A DNA stretch of 64,000 nucleotides from Microbacterium suaedae (GTDB lineage: Bacteria > Actinomycetota > Actinomycetes > Actinomycetales > Microbacteriaceae). The stretch's first letter is position 1; each line of letters opens with the position of its first letter. The stretch spans positions 806,001 to 870,000 of the forward strand of contig NZ_PNFD01000001.1 in assembly GCF_003254645.1 (NCBI RefSeq). The letters are read 5' to 3'. Position numbers and translations under genes: made by a program. Below are positions 36,091-46,907 of the stretch, piece by piece. The notes below the pieces were generated by a model that saw only the letters and a list, made by a program, of their open reading frames with translations, did no database searches and was not told where the DNA came from.

Positions 36091-38343
36091 CGTCGTAGCG
36101 CCGCTACGCATCCCGTGCCAGGCCCCGTTCGCGAGGTGCGACCCTGTGAGACGGCGGCGGGCGATCGCTCGGGCCACGAGCCAGGACAGTGCGACGAGCC
36201 ACGCCAGGGCGAAGGATCCGACGAGGACCGGGAACGGGGGCGGGAGGAAGCGCACCGTGACCGTGTCGCCTTCCGCTGCTCCCGAGACGTCGACCGTCAG
36301 CAGGTAGTCGCGCACGGGATCCGCGAGCTCCGCCCCGTCGACCGAGTATCCCGGGAACGGGAGGCGGCTGAGGACGACGCGGGGATCGGATCCGACCGAC
36401 TCGACCGTGAATGTCACGGTCGTCTGCGTTTGGCCGGTGACGTCCACGGTCGTGCCGGATCCCTGCCACGTCACGCCGCCCGCCGTCGGCAGCTCCTCGT
36501 CGCGCTCGAAGAACCAGTTCCAGTACCCCTCGCTTTCCAGGTGCCATCCTTCGGGCACGGCGGGGCGGTCGGGGTAGGTGTCCTTCGCCGCGACGATCGT
36601 CGAGATGCTCATGAGGTCGCTCACGGGCGCCCCCGTCTCGTCGTCGATGCTCCACAGCGTGCCGAGGGCGTCGGCGCACGTGATGCCGCGCAGGTCGCTG
36701 CAGAGGTCGTCGGCGTAGGCGGCGAACGGCAGCACGGTGTAGACGCTCGCGACGGGGGTGTCGCTGAGGTACCAGAGATTGCCCATGAGGCGCTCATCCC
36801 AGCTGTCGGGCGTCGACTGGCCGGTGTAGTAGTTGCCGACAACGATCGCGTCGCCCGGTGCGCCTGCGAGGACGCCCTCGAGCTCGCTCGTCGCCGTCGG
36901 AGCGTTCACGCTCGGCATCGGCGACTCGGGCCACTGCGTCAGCTGCGCTCCCCCGACGCCGACCGTGACGAGCATCGACGCGAGCACGACCGCGGACGTC
37001 TTCCGCTCCCATCCGGCCGGCTTGCCCGCGACGTAGCCGCGCTCGCGCCCGCGGGCGATGAACCAGAAGCCCGCCAGTGCGGCGAGCTGCAGCGCCGCGG
37101 TCACGGCGATCGACTTCCACGACCACATCTCGCCGACCCAGCTGATGTAGGCGCACGCGACGATCACGCCGGCGGCGACCGCGAGCCGTGTCCGCGTCAG
37201 CCGCTCGGGGAAGGCCCGGGTCGCCGCGACGGCGAACACGAGAATCACCGCGATCGCGACGTAGGGCATCATCCGGATCGGCCAGCGAAGCGGCCCCATC
37301 TCGCTCGGGGCGAGGATGAAGGCCAGCATCGCGAGCCCGAGCACGCAGACGGGCGCGAGGCGCCGGAGGGCGTCGCGCGGGATCGGCAGGAACAGCGGGA
37401 TCAGGGGCAGCAGCCACGCGATGTACACGAGCGGCCCCTGCGTCGTCGGCCCCCAGAACGACTCGATCGACGCGGTCGTGAGCGGGGATCCCGCAGAGAA
37501 CAGGTCGGCGACGTCGGCGTTGAGGAAATGCTCGTTCGCGAAAGGATCCGCGCTGCGCTCCGTGACGGGCGACGTCATGATCGCGGGCAGATAGACGACG
37601 ATCGTCCACAGCGCGCCCCACGCGCTCGCGAGCAGCGTGCGCAGGATCCGCACCCCGTCGCGCGCGACGAGGTGCCGCACGAGCGTCTCGACGAGCAGCA
37701 CGACGAGGACGATCACGCCGAATACGTACCCGAAGGTGATGAGCGTGAAGCTCGCCAGGAGGAACGGGATCGGCGATCGACCGCCCTCGACGACGCGCCG
37801 CAGCGTCCACCACACGAGCGGGAGCACGCAGGCGTCGAACAGGCCGGTCGCCCACGACGCGGCGTCCATGTAGACGGTGAAGCCCGCGGCGGGCGCGAGC
37901 ACCGCGGCGAGCGCTGCCCATGGGCGCGACGCCCCGAAGTCGCGCGCGAGGAGGAACATACCGACCGCGAAGACGGCGAGGAACAGCACCTTCCACGCCG
38001 TCACGTGCACGGCCGCGTCCGGCGCGGCGTGAGCGGTCAGTCCGATGAGCCAGGTGACGGGGCTGAGGATCCCCCATTGCCCTTCGGCGAAGTAGTTGCC
38101 GCCCTGCCAGGCCGACGGATCGAGGATCGGCAGCCGACCCTGCGTGAGGTACTCGCCGAGCGCCCACCACTGGCCGAAGGATCCGCGTTCAGTGTCGTCG
38201 GTGAAGTAGAAGCGCGGGTTGACGAGGAGCCTGCTCAGGGCGAGCCCGACGGTGACGGCGACCGCGAGCAGCGGCCAGCGGAGGCGCTGCCAGAGGGACT
38301 CGGTACCCTGCGCCCGCTCGTCGGTGTCGGGCGCTTCGGTCAT
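35821..38343 (-). CDS. large polytopic membrane protein, YfhO-like
   Basis: An 840-residue frame. Residues about 22-720 look like one protein with 11-12 membrane helices and an extracytoplasmic C-terminal domain. The early loop has FYFTDDTERGSFGQWWALGE, resembling YfhO or GT-C-type sugar transferases, and the final helix is LVGSFALAWLVALSWLVARA. After ARAIARRR, near 36140, about 105 residues are only the antisense of the gtrB-like gene. The natural stop seems lost or the gene has run on. ATG 38343 has AGGGGA upstream. It is third in an operon after the glycoside-hydrolase and DUF4012 genes. Confidence 0.75.
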   Translation of the reverse strand: MTEAPDTDERAQGTESLWQRLRWPLLAVAVTVGLALSRLLVNPRFYFTDDTERGSFGQWWALGEYLTQGRLPILDPSAWQGGNYFAEGQWGILSPVTWLIGLTAHAAPDAAVHVTAWKVLFLAVFAVGMFLLARDFGASRPWAALAAVLAPAAGFTVYMDAASWATGLFDACVLPLVWWTLRRVVEGGRSPIPFLLASFTLITFGYVFGVIVLVVLLVETLVRHLVARDGVRILRTLLASAWGALWTIVVYLPAIMTSPVTERSADPFANEHFLNADVADLFSAGSPLTTASIESFWGPTTQGPLVYIAWLLPLIPLFLPIPRDALRRLAPVCVLGLAMLAFILAPSEMGPLRWPIRMMPYVAIAVILVFAVAATRAFPERLTRTRLAVAAGVIVACAYISWVGEMWSWKSIAVTAALQLAALAGFWFIARGRERGYVAGKPAGWERKTSAVVLASMLVTVGVGGAQLTQWPESPMPSVNAPTATSELEGVLAGAPGDAIVVGNYYTGQSTPDSWDERLMGNLWYLSDTPVASVYTVLPFAAYADDLCSDLRGITCADALGTLWSIDDETGAPVSDLMSISTIVAAKDTYPDRPAVPEGWHLESEGYWNWFFERDEELPTAGGVTWQGSGTTVDVTGQTQTTVTFTVESVGSDPRVVLSRLPFPGYSVDGAELADPVRDYLLTVDVSGAAEGDTVTVRFLPPPFPVLVGSFALAWLVALSWLVARAIARRRLTGSHLANGAWHGMRSGATTLRSTPVVGHLERVQGAALHLLVDPADVLAEHAEHEHLDPAQQEHARGEERPPLDNRLGVHQPRDREIHGPDAGADGEDHADGADEAQRK

Positions 38344-38435
38344 GCGGATCCCCTCGTCTCGTCGGCCTCAGCGATGCTATCTTGCGGGCGCGGCGACCTT
38401 GGAGCATGACACGAGGGGTGCCTGCGGAGTGCGAC

Positions 38436-40259
38436 CTACGACGTCGCCGAGCTCTCCGACGAGGGCGCGGCGCATCCCGCGCTCTCGGTGGTGACGTCTG
38501 TCGACTGGATCATGGGGGTCGTGCGGACGTCGAGCGCCCCGTAGTCGCCGTCGTCACCGGAGAAGGTCGCCGTCACCTCGGCGCTTTCGCCCGGGGAGAG
38601 GTAGGTCCAGAAGCTCGCAACGGGGCGACCAAGGTCGTCGACATTGTCGCTGCGGAGCTCGACCTGACCTCCGTCGACGGCCGTGCTCTCGACGCTCGTT
38701 CCGGGCGGGCCGTACACGTCCACCTGAGTGCGGAACTTCTCGATGCCCCAGTTCTGGCTGCGCACATACGGCGGGAGCTGCGCCGCTTCCTCGGGAGAGA
38801 TGTCGAGGTGCAGCTCCGCCGAGACGTCGAACGACCGACGACCGTCGGCGCAGCTCGCGGCGACGGCGACGGCGGAGTCCATGTAGTAGTCGATCTTCGA
38901 ACCCGACTCGTCGCGGAAGTAGACGCCGACCGTCGTCTGCTCGTCGTTGGTCGCGGGCAGGATTCCCGAGACCTTCAGCGGCTCCACGATCTGCTGGACC
39001 TCGTCGTCGGCGCTATAGAAGAGGAGGCTGCCCGTCTCAATGCTCTCGCCGAGCGCGACGATCATCTTCTGCGCGTCGAAGTCGCCCGACGCGATCTTGC
39101 TGAACACCTGCTCGGCGACGCTCGCGAAGAACGCGTCGGCGCCGAACTTAGTCTCCTGCGTGCCCCAGCGTTCGTACGCTTCGCGAAGCAGCAAGTCGAC
39201 GGCGTTGTCCTCGGTGAGGACGTCGCCCGTAGAAAGCTCGATCGGCCCGGTTGCGCTGAGCATGCGCGCAAGGGCGAGCGGATCCGCCGAAAGCACCCCG
39301 TCGATCTGGTCATCGCGGATATCGCGCTGCCACCAGGCCGTGACGATCTCGGCCATGGTCGGGAAGTCGGGCCGGCTCGCGGAGGTGTTGATGTGGTCGA
39401 CGAGGTACCGGGTGTAGAGATCGGTCGCGCTCTCGGGAACCTCGACGTCGACCGCGGTGCCGTTCTTGTACTGGTCGCTGTTGGCCTGGTGGACCATCTC
39501 GAGTTCGCCGCCGTCGGCGCGGATGAGGGTCTGCGACGCGGCCGATCCGCCGAGCCCGACGGATTCGGCGTTGTTCTGGAAGACCAGCAGATGGTGACGC
39601 TCGCCGTTCGCACCGAGCACATCGGGCAGCATGCTGAGGGTGGGCGCCATCGCACTCATGACATCCCCGACCTGATCGACGCCCGCGCGCACCGGATCGA
39701 GCAGCGCCCCTTCACGCACCTCGTCCAGCCCGTCGGCCAGGCGCGTGACGTCGGGAGCAGCCGATTCGAAGAGCGGGAGGGCGATCGCGATGAGGCCCCT
39801 GTCGCTGTCGCCCTCGAACGCCGCGAAGAGCGGCTGACCGAGATCATTGGCGAGCAGGTCAAGCGACTCCGCCGCGAGGCGAACACCGCGCAGATTGTCG
39901 CCTGCCCCCGGGATGACCTCCGCGAGGCGCCACACCGGATCCCCCGCTGCGCCTGCAGCCGCGGACGCGTGCTCCCCCAGTTCGGGAAGCGCCGCTGCGA
40001 TCTCGGCATCGCCGTTCTGAACCTCTGCAACGATGCGCTGGCTCGCCTCGAGTTCACTCTTCACCGTGAGGGCCCGGAAGACGAGCCAGCACACGGCGAG
40101 AACGGCAATCGCGAGAACGGCTGCGATGACGATGCCGATGACCCGACGCCGCTTGCGTGGCGCGGACGCTTCCTTCTTCGAAGATTCGTCCTGCGCGGCG
40201 CGACGTTCGCGGCGCGTCTGGGGCACAGGCGCGCCGGAGTCAGCGGGGGAAAAGCTCAT
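38436..40259 (-). CDS. DUF4012 domain membrane protein
   Basis: A 607-residue protein with a basic cytoplasmic N-terminus (TRRERRAAQ, PRKRRR), one membrane helix (about 40-63), and a large extracellular domain. The motif HHLLVFQNNAESVGLGGSA matches the DUF4012 signature (usually FQNNAELR-TGG). Function is not established; these genes are commonly found in actinobacterial polysaccharide loci. It begins 36 bp after the glycoside hydrolase gene, in the same operon. Confidence 0.85.
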   Translation of the reverse strand: MSFSPADSGAPVPQTRRERRAAQDESSKKEASAPRKRRRVIGIVIAAVLAIAVLAVCWLVFRALTVKSELEASQRIVAEVQNGDAEIAAALPELGEHASAAAGAAGDPVWRLAEVIPGAGDNLRGVRLAAESLDLLANDLGQPLFAAFEGDSDRGLIAIALPLFESAAPDVTRLADGLDEVREGALLDPVRAGVDQVGDVMSAMAPTLSMLPDVLGANGERHHLLVFQNNAESVGLGGSAASQTLIRADGGELEMVHQANSDQYKNGTAVDVEVPESATDLYTRYLVDHINTSASRPDFPTMAEIVTAWWQRDIRDDQIDGVLSADPLALARMLSATGPIELSTGDVLTEDNAVDLLLREAYERWGTQETKFGADAFFASVAEQVFSKIASGDFDAQKMIVALGESIETGSLLFYSADDEVQQIVEPLKVSGILPATNDEQTTVGVYFRDESGSKIDYYMDSAVAVAASCADGRRSFDVSAELHLDISPEEAAQLPPYVRSQNWGIEKFRTQVDVYGPPGTSVESTAVDGGQVELRSDNVDDLGRPVASFWTYLSPGESAEVTATFSGDDGDYGALDVRTTPMIQSTDVTTESAGCAAPSSESSATS

Positions 40260-40295
40260 GCGCCGATCCTACGAAACCGCGGCTGTAGATCCGGC

Positions 40296-42464
40296 TCACT
40301 CTGCCCCAAGCCCCTCGACGAACACGGGTTCCTGGTTCATGTCGATCCGCACGGTGCCGTCGACCGGATCGATGGTCGAGACCTTCCCCCACGCATCCGT
40401 CACTGTGACGGTTTCCTCGCTCGCGTACTCGGCGGTTCCTCCGCCGCCGGGTGCCCAGGCGATGCGCACGGCGTCGTTCCCCGATCCGAAGCGCACCGAG
40501 CGGATCCCCTCCCCCGCGTCTTCGCTGCCAGCGAGCTCGAGACCGGCGATCTTGGACGTGAGCAGAGCCTGCGCGAACGCGGCCGGCTTGGGCGGCAGCG
40601 CGGGGAGATCCGCACGGCGCGGGCTGAAGAGACCGAAGTGCACCTCGTGTTCGTTGCCGTCCTTCTTGATCTGCGAGGGGTCGCTGACGAGGTCGTACCA
40701 GAAGTACTTATCCGCCCCTCCGACGAGCGCCATCGTCTCGACGCGAAGGAGGTTGACGGCCTGCTCGTCGGCCGGAACCTGCGCCCAGATGCCGCCCGTC
40801 GTCCAGCCCATCTCGGTGATCCAGACGGGCTGTTCCTCGCCGCGGTCCTTCATCGACTGGATCGATTCGCGGACGATCTTCGCGGCGTTGTCGGGGTTCT
40901 GGCCGATGTTGTACGGGTGGTAACTCGTCACGTCCGATGCGTCGAGGCCGCCGATGTCCCACAGCCGGTCGAGGAAGCCCGCGTCGTAGTTCGCCGTGGC
41001 GCCCGCGACGATGGCGACATCGGGATCGACTTCCCCGACGCGCTGCTGCACGGCCTGCACGAGCGGCAGATAGCAGTCGGCCTCGCGACACCCCTTGTTG
41101 AATGGCTCGTGGTTGAACTCGTTCCAGACCTCGATGCCGATCGGGTCGAACTGCTGAACCACCGCCGCGCCGTATCGCGCGTAAGCGTCGATCGCCTCGC
41201 CCTCCGGAGGTGTCTTGAGCATCTCCCACTCGGCCTGACCCGCGTAGCCGGTATACGCCGGATTGCCACTGTCGAGGACGGCGAGCAGATCGACCCCGTG
41301 GGCAGCGAGCTTCCCGAACTCGTCGAGGTAGGTCTGGGTCCATTGGTAGCTGCCGCGCGACGCCTCGTTGTTGTCCCATTTGACGTCGTTGCGCACGGCA
41401 GAGAGCCCGAGCGATGCGGCCGCCTCCGCCCCGTCGACATAGGCGTCACGCTGGAGGTGCGTGGCGGCCCCGAAGCGGTCATCCACCGGGATGCGCGCGC
41501 CCGCGTGGTCGATCACGGCAAGCGGTGCGCTGGCCTCGACTCCGTCGGCCGCTGTGACCGTGACGGTGTAGTACCCCTGCTCAACGCCCTCGAGGGGGAT
41601 CGCACTGACCCCCGGGCCCAGATCGGCCGTGCCTTCGATGACCGTGTCGTTCTCGAACCGCTCCGCGCGCCAGTGCGCCTTCCCTTCGGCGAGGTTCACT
41701 CCGAGAGCCGCGCTGTCCTGGCGCAGCACGAGCGAGTCGTTGAGAATGCCGCTTCCCGCTTCGACCTCTTCGAACGACGGGTTCGGGAGGAGGTTGTCGC
41801 CTTCGCCTGCGGCCTGCAGCGAGAGAGCGTCGACCCCGAGCCCCGCAACGGGCCCCTCGACGATCACATGCACCTCGGCGACCGTCTGATCATCGGCCGC
41901 CGTGAACTCGCCCTCGATCTCGGCCCATCCGGCGTCGAGGTCGGGGACGTCGATCTCCGCACCGCCGACCGTCACCCGCACGGGACGCTCTTCGGCTTCC
42001 TCGTACAGGGCGCGCATCTGGCCCGCAAAGGCGTAGGTCTTCCCCGGCTCGACGTCGACGTCGGCGCGCAGCACCGTAACCGATCCGTTCACGCTCGGAG
42101 CGTCGATGTACGCGGACGTCTCTCCGTCGGCGGCCGCGCCGTACTGGGGCAGCACATCGGCGATCTGGGTCTCGGGGGCGCGCTGCCACCCGACGATCAG
42201 TGCGTCGACGACGGCCGCACGCGGCAGCGCCACGGGCTCCGGCGTGGGTGTCGGCGTCGGGGTGGGAGTTGGCGTCGGGGTGGGCGTCGGCGTCGAGGTC
42301 GCGACCGGCGCCGCGACCTCCTCCGGATCCTGCTGGAGCGCAACGGCGGTGAGCGTGCCTCCGCCGAGCGCCACGACGGCCGCCACCGCGGTGATGATGC
42401 GCGTGCGGGTCGACCAGCGCGCGGGATTGAGGTTCCGGGGGAAGCCGGTCGAGGATGTCGTCAT
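40296..42464 (-). CDS. secreted clan-A glycoside hydrolase
   Basis: A 722-residue exported protein. After a membrane/signal helix (IITAVAAVVALGGGTLTAVA) comes a TPTPTP linker, then two beta domains with carbohydrate-binding-like features (NLLPNPSFEE). The C-terminal TIM barrel has IEVWNEFNHEP (acid/base Glu) and WITEMGWTTGG (nucleophile Glu), as in GH5/GH39-type enzymes. HFGLFSPRR follows near the end. The ATG at 42464 has GGAG 4 nt upstream. It is divergent from rmlA and leads an operon with DUF4012 and YfhO-like genes. It may trim or remodel the surface polymer; substrate unknown. Confidence 0.82.
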   Translation of the reverse strand: MTTSSTGFPRNLNPARWSTRTRIITAVAAVVALGGGTLTAVALQQDPEEVAAPVATSTPTPTPTPTPTPTPTPTPEPVALPRAAVVDALIVGWQRAPETQIADVLPQYGAAADGETSAYIDAPSVNGSVTVLRADVDVEPGKTYAFAGQMRALYEEAEERPVRVTVGGAEIDVPDLDAGWAEIEGEFTAADDQTVAEVHVIVEGPVAGLGVDALSLQAAGEGDNLLPNPSFEEVEAGSGILNDSLVLRQDSAALGVNLAEGKAHWRAERFENDTVIEGTADLGPGVSAIPLEGVEQGYYTVTVTAADGVEASAPLAVIDHAGARIPVDDRFGAATHLQRDAYVDGAEAAASLGLSAVRNDVKWDNNEASRGSYQWTQTYLDEFGKLAAHGVDLLAVLDSGNPAYTGYAGQAEWEMLKTPPEGEAIDAYARYGAAVVQQFDPIGIEVWNEFNHEPFNKGCREADCYLPLVQAVQQRVGEVDPDVAIVAGATANYDAGFLDRLWDIGGLDASDVTSYHPYNIGQNPDNAAKIVRESIQSMKDRGEEQPVWITEMGWTTGGIWAQVPADEQAVNLLRVETMALVGGADKYFWYDLVSDPSQIKKDGNEHEVHFGLFSPRRADLPALPPKPAAFAQALLTSKIAGLELAGSEDAGEGIRSVRFGSGNDAVRIAWAPGGGGTAEYASEETVTVTDAWGKVSTIDPVDGTVRIDMNQEPVFVEGLGAE

Positions 42465-42576
42465 CATGCTCCGTGGTCTCGGTGGGCCCGTGCAGCCGTG
42501 GCCAGGGTAATCGGTCGATGTGACGCGCAACCGTCGCAAACGGTCCGACAGCGCTTCTCATGACACGATAGGCGTC

Positions 42577-44443
<1,867 letters not shown>

Positions 44444-44444
<1 letters not shown>

Positions 44445-45814
44445 TGCGGATCCACGAGACCCCGATCGAGGGGATGCTGCTGGCCAAGCTCGACGTGCAC
44501 GGAGACGCACGCGGCTGGTTCAAGGAGAACTGGCAGCGCGAGAAGATGACGGCGCTCGGCCTGCCCGACTTCGGCCCCGTGCAGAACAACATCTCGTTCA
44601 ACGACGCGGTCGGCACGACCCGCGGGATCCACGCGGAGCCCTGGGACAAGTGGGTCTCGGTCGCGACGGGCCGCATCTTCGGCGCGTGGGTGGATCTGCG
44701 GGCAGGCGAGGGCTTCGGGCGGGTGTTCACGGCCGAGATCGACCCCTCGGCGGCGATCTTCGTCCCGCGCGGTGTCGGCAATGCGTTCCAGACGCTGGAG
44801 GCCGGCACGGCGTACACCTATCTCGTGAACGACCACTGGTCTCCCGATGCGGAGTATTCGTTCCTCAATCTCGCCGACGAGACCGCTGCAATCGACTGGC
44901 CGATCCCGCTCGCGGAGGCCGAGCTGAGCGACAAGGATCGCGCCCACCCGCGCCTCGCGGATGTCACGCCGGTGCCGCCGAGGAAGACGCTCGTGGTGGG
45001 CGCGAACGGGCAGCTGGGACGGGCGCTGCGTGCCGAGTTCGGCGACGCCGCCGAGTATGCCTCGCGCGCCGACCTCGACCTCACGGGCGACGTCTCGGGC
45101 GCTCGACGCTGGCGCGATTACGGCGTCATCATCAACGCAGGCGCCTACACGGCAGTCGACGCGGCCGAGAGCGACCGGGCCGACGCGTGGGCCGCGAACG
45201 CGACGGGCGTCGCGAAGCTCGCCCGCGTCGCGGCTGAGAACGGGATCACGCTCGTGCACGTCTCGAGTGATTACGTGTTCGACGGCGCCTCCCCACACCC
45301 CTACGCCGAGGCAGATGCCGTGTGCCCCGTGGGGGTCTACGGACAGAGCAAGGCCGGCGGCGACGTCGCCGCCGCGACGGCGCCGCGCCACTACATCGTG
45401 CGGACATCCTGGGTCGTCGGCGACGGCGGCAACTTCGTGCGCACGATGGCGCAGATCGCGGATCGCGGCGTGGATCCGTCGGTCGTCGACGACCAGGTGG
45501 GCCGCCTCACGTTCACGAGCGAGATCGCGCGCGGGATCCGCCACCTGCTCGACACGAGGGCGCCGTTCGGCACGTACAACCTCTCGGGATCCGGCGAGCC
45601 GCGGTCGTGGTGCGAGATCGCGCGGCGCGTGTTCGAGCTGTCGGGCCACGACGCGGATCGCGTCGCCCCCGTGTCGACCGCCGAGTATTTCGCGGGGAAG
45701 ACGGGCATCGCCCCGCGCCCCGCGAACAGCGTGCTCGACCTCTCGAAGATCGAGCAGACGGGCTTCGCCCCCGCCGATCATGAGGAGTCGCTCGCCGCGT
45801 ATCTGCGGGGCTGA
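44444..45814 (+). CDS. rmlCD: fused dTDP-sugar 3,5-epimerase and 4-reductase (RmlC-RmlD)
   Basis: A 456-residue bifunctional enzyme. Residues 1-180 are the RmlC cupin (GTTRGIHAEPWDKWVSVATG, with the catalytic His). From about 182 the RmlD reductase begins (LVVGANGQLGRALRAEFG), with YGQSKAGGD carrying the YxxxK pair and LPRRR-like substrate-binding contacts further on. It completes dTDP-L-rhamnose. GTG 44444 overlaps the rmlB stop (TAGTG). Similar fusions occur in Microbacteriaceae. Confidence 0.95.
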
Positions 45815-45817
45815 GAC

Positions 45818-46900
45818 ATGTCGTCCGTGGCGCGTGATCTGAACTCTCCCCGAGAGCAACCGCGCATGGCGTGGGCCGATGTGGCTCGTGCCCTCTGCGT
45901 GCTCGGCGTCGTGCTCATGCACACGGTCATCACGGTGCAGGCCTTCGGCTTCGCCATCGAGCCGTGGCGCTGGTTCGTCGACGCGATGGGCCCGTTCCGA
46001 ATGTCGGCGCTGTCGATGATCAGCGGGCTTCTGCTGTCGCGACGCATTCGCGCCGGTTGGGCCGACGAAGGCGTGCGCGTCTCTGTCGCCCTCTCGGCAT
46101 GGTTGTACGCGACATGGCTGCTCCTCTTCACCCTCTTCGCTCTGACAGTCGGCGCATTCCTCTGGGTCGGACCGCTGGCCTCGGGCGATGCGCTCGGCAC
46201 GTGGCAGGCGTTCGCCCGCCAGCTCGTGCTACCCCGCACCGTGCTCTGGTACGTGCTCGCTCTGGCGGTGTGGACCGCCGTGCTCGCGACGCTGCGCCGA
46301 GTCTCGCCCGCGATCGTCCTCGTCGCCCTCGCAGCGCTCTCGGCGACGAGCTTCTGGATGCCGGTACTTGAGGGATCCGATCAGTACCGGAACATCTGCC
46401 GATACGCCTTCTTCTTCGCGCTGGGTGTGTACGGCGCGCGCTTCGTGCGCGACGCCCTCGCGCGCCACGCCGCGGGCGTGTTTACGGCGGCGCTGGGAGC
46501 GTTCGCCCTGCTCCAGAGCGTCGTCGTGATCACCGGGATCGCGAGCATCGAGAATCTGTTGTCCGTTCCGCGCGACGCGGCGGGCGCGCTCGTCGTCCTG
46601 TCCGGCGCTCTGTTCCTCGCCGCTGTTCCCCTGCTCGGCCGAGCGCTCGCCTGGATCGGACGCCGCACGCTGCCGATCTACGTGACGCACGCCCTTCTGC
46701 TCGAGACGCTGATCCTATTCCCCGGCTGGTGGGTACCCCTCGTGCAGCACCACGCGTTCGCGCGCGCGATCTCGCCGCTGATCATCACACTCGGGTGCGC
46801 GGCGGCCGCTATCGCGGTGCACGCCCTCGTGATGCGCACCCCGATGCGCGTGATCTTCGCTCTGCCGGGCCCGATCCGGCGCCGGCTCACGCGCGCGTAG
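45818..46900 (+). CDS. acyltransferase-3 family membrane protein
   Basis: A 360-residue protein with about ten membrane helices. It opens MAWADVARALCVLGVVLMHT, the typical acyltransferase-3 pattern in which the His is catalytic. Such proteins O-acetylate surface sugars (OafA/WecH types). It starts 3 bp after rmlCD, so it belongs to the rhamnose operon and probably acetylates the same polymer. It converges with the next gene with a 7-bp gap. Confidence 0.82.
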   Translation: MSSVARDLNSPREQPRMAWADVARALCVLGVVLMHTVITVQAFGFAIEPWRWFVDAMGPFRMSALSMISGLLLSRRIRAGWADEGVRVSVALSAWLYATWLLLFTLFALTVGAFLWVGPLASGDALGTWQAFARQLVLPRTVLWYVLALAVWTAVLATLRRVSPAIVLVALAALSATSFWMPVLEGSDQYRNICRYAFFFALGVYGARFVRDALARHAAGVFTAALGAFALLQSVVVITGIASIENLLSVPRDAAGALVVLSGALFLAAVPLLGRALAWIGRRTLPIYVTHALLLETLILFPGWWVPLVQHHAFARAISPLIITLGCAAAAIAVHALVMRTPMRVIFALPGPIRRRLTRA

Positions 46901-46907
46901 GCGACGC

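Noticed and set aside
36115..38409. 764-codon open frame on the plus strand
   Set aside because: Antisense of the YfhO-like gene, with an Arg/Glu/Asp/His-rich composition and no domain.
38382..42563. 1,393-codon open frame on the plus strand
   Set aside because: Antisense of the DUF4012 and glycoside hydrolase genes, which have recognisable domains; long shadow frames are expected at this GC content.
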